DNA from: Proteobacteria bacterium UBA6920
GTDB lineage: Bacteria; Pseudomonadota; Gammaproteobacteria; SG8-11
Assembly (NCBI GenBank): GCA_002448875.1
Contig: DKAS01000033.1
Location: 27,142-35,172 of the forward strand
Length of the DNA: 8,031 nucleotides
Direction: 5' to 3'
Shown here piece after piece: positions 6,680 through 8,031 of the stretch. The position numbers and the translations under genes are program-made. The stretch's first letter is position 1. Every line of letters begins with the position of its first letter. The notes below the pieces were generated by a model, which was given only the letters and a program-made list of their open reading frames with translations, had not been told where the DNA came from and ran no database searches.

Positions 6680-7392
6680 TATGGAGTTTCCTGTCGTCGC
6701 AAATAGTATTCGGCCAGCTGCAGATCCTCCGGCCGGGTGATTTTAATATTGTCGGCGGCTGCTTCCACCATCACAGGTCGCAGCCCCAGCGCCTCGATCG
6801 CCGACGCCTCGTCGGTCACCAGCTGCTCGCGCGCCAGCGACTGTTCCAGGGCATCCATCAACAGGCCGAGACTGAACATTTGCGGCGTCATCGCATGCCA
6901 CAACCGGCGTCGATCCACGGTTTCGAGGATGGCGCCGTGACTGTCGCAGCGTTTCATCGTATCCCGCACCGGCATGCCCAGCAACCCGCCCACCGGGTGG
7001 GCGGCGCAGGCCTGCAGCAGACTGTCGATATCCTGCGCGCGCACGCAGGGGCGCGCGGCGTCATGCACCAGCACCGGATGGTCCGCCGGCTGGGTGCGCC
7101 GCAGATAGCGCAGACAATTCAGCACCGAGTGGCAGCGCTCGGCGCCGCCGGTGACCACGGCCAGCGGCTTGTCCGCCGGCAGACGGCGCAACAGTGGCCA
7201 CCAGCGGTCGGTCGCGGACAGGGCGATCACTACGCCGGCAATGGCCGGATGTGCGCATAGACGCGCCAGGGTATGCTCCAGCACGGTGCGATCGTTGATC
7301 ACGAGATACTGCTTGGGAATTTCCGCACGCATGCGGCTGCCGCTGCCGGCCGCCGGCACCACCGCCCAATACGTGCCGTTGTTCTGCTTCAT
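6679..7392 (-). CDS. ispD: 2-C-methyl-D-erythritol 4-phosphate cytidylyltransferase
   Basis: This 237-residue cytosolic enzyme joins CTP and methylerythritol 4-phosphate to give CDP-methylerythritol in the MEP pathway. The N-terminal nucleotide-binding motif [20 protein letters not shown] has the catalytic Arg20 and Lys27 at the same numbers as in E. coli. Further signatures are [11 protein letters not shown] (CTP/metal site), [27 protein letters not shown] and the C-terminal [10 protein letters not shown]. The length is typical. The ATG at 7392 puts the N-terminus eight residues before the conserved motif; the ribosome binding site is weak. The gene ends in TAATG with ispF. It is preceded by a 63-base spacer (7393-7455), the largest gap in the minus-strand run, in which I see no convincing promoter or terminator. 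Confidence 0.97.
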   Translation of the reverse strand: MKQNNGTYWAVVPAAGSGSRMRAEIPKQYLVINDRTVLEHTLARLCAHPAIAGVVIALSATDRWWPLLRRLPADKPLAVVTGGAERCHSVLNCLRYLRRTQPADHPVLVHDAARPCVRAQDIDSLLQACAAHPVGGLLGMPVRDTMKRCDSHGAILETVDRRRLWHAMTPQMFSLGLLMDALEQSLAREQLVTDEASAIEALGLRPVMVEAAADNIKITRPEDLQLAEYYLRRQETP

Positions 7393-7455
7393 AAACTGCC
7401 AGTGGATTGTTGCATCACGCCGCGGAGCACGGTAACCCGGGGAAGCCCACCCTGC

Positions 7456-7737
7456 TCAATCCGCGCCGCCGTCGACGATCTGAAAAAAAGTTTCGCCGCT
7501 GCCTATCATCCCCAGTTCGCTGCGCGCCCGCTCCTCGATGGCATCCAGGCCCTGCTGCAGATCATGCACTTCCGCCGCCAGCGCCAGATTCCGATCGCGC
7601 AAACGGCTGTTCTCCGCGGTCTGCTGGCCGATGGCCTGCGACAGTTGCGCCGCCTCGCGCATCCCGCCCTTGCCAAGCCACAGGGTAAACTGCAGCACCA
7701 GCAGCAGTACGGATAACAGGCCGATCAACAGTTTCAT
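7456..7737 (-). CDS. ftsB: Cell division protein FtsB
   Basis: This 93-residue bitopic inner-membrane protein belongs to the FtsQ-FtsB-FtsL complex that activates septal peptidoglycan synthesis at mid-cell. It has a short cytoplasmic start, one transmembrane helix (about 3-21, ending in the family motif QFTLWLGKGG at 16-25), a periplasmic coiled coil (about 28-66) and the conserved IEERARSELGMIGSGETFF (68-85), which in E. coli contributes to FtsQ binding. The length is close to the E. coli protein (103). AGGG in an AGGGTGG sequence lies 6 bases before the ATG at 7737. It starts 22 bases after the enolase stop, and the eno-ftsB pairing is conserved in gammaproteobacteria. Confidence 0.96.
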   Translation of the reverse strand: MKLLIGLLSVLLLVLQFTLWLGKGGMREAAQLSQAIGQQTAENSRLRDRNLALAAEVHDLQQGLDAIEERARSELGMIGSGETFFQIVDGGAD

Positions 7738-7759
7738 ACGCCACCCTGGTAGATGTCGT

Positions 7760-8031
<272 letters not shown>

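Noticed and set aside
7393..7455. Spacer between ftsB and ispD as a possible promoter or terminator
   Set aside because: Only short GC-rich self-complementary patches are present (CCCGGG, CCGCGG); no hairpin with a T tract and no convincing -35/-10 pair.

Overview
The window is an ordinary, densely packed piece of a GC-rich gammaproteobacterial chromosome. Read on the minus strand from the right edge, the order is eno (3' end) - ftsB - ispD - ispF - truD - surE - pcm - yqaA - nlpD - rpoS. This is the well-known gammaproteobacterial stationary-phase/housekeeping cluster. E. coli has the same core order without the DedA-family gene (yqaA) between pcm and nlpD. Beyond rpoS the order is not enteric: there is no mutS, but a convergent Xcc1710/Mth938-like gene and then an AlaC-type aminotransferase. 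I infer a non-enteric gammaproteobacterium (for example the Chromatiales/Xanthomonadales side), but the genus cannot be fixed from the sequence.

Layout. Positions 1-503 (minus) hold the N-terminal part of an AlaC-like aminotransferase that runs off the left edge. Positions 504-666 are a divergent intergenic region with a good sigma70-like promoter for the aminotransferase embedded in a long inverted repeat. Positions 667-1095 (plus) hold a small Xcc1710/Mth938-like protein, the only complete plus-strand gene. A hairpin at 1097-1117 separates it from the convergent rpoS. From 1116 to the right edge every gene is on the minus strand, with gaps of at most 63 bases and several start/stop overlaps (ispD/ispF 1 base, ispF/truD 11 bases, surE/pcm 4 bases, one base between pcm and yqaA). 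This suggests extensive co-transcription. No stretch over 300 bases lacks a gene.

The genes fall into a few jobs: glycolysis and RNA degradosome (enolase), cell division and septal murein (FtsB, NlpD), isoprenoid precursor synthesis by the MEP pathway (IspD, IspF), tRNA modification (TruD), stationary-phase maintenance (SurE nucleotidase, Pcm protein repair) and the general stress sigma factor RpoS. The points most worth a second look are regulatory. An AT-richer, rare-codon stretch inside nlpD carries a candidate internal promoter for rpoS; a short complementary segment could mask the rpoS ribosome binding site; and a dyad lies between the divergent genes at 584-624. I saw no mobile element, CRISPR array, tRNA, rRNA or unfamiliar multi-gene system.
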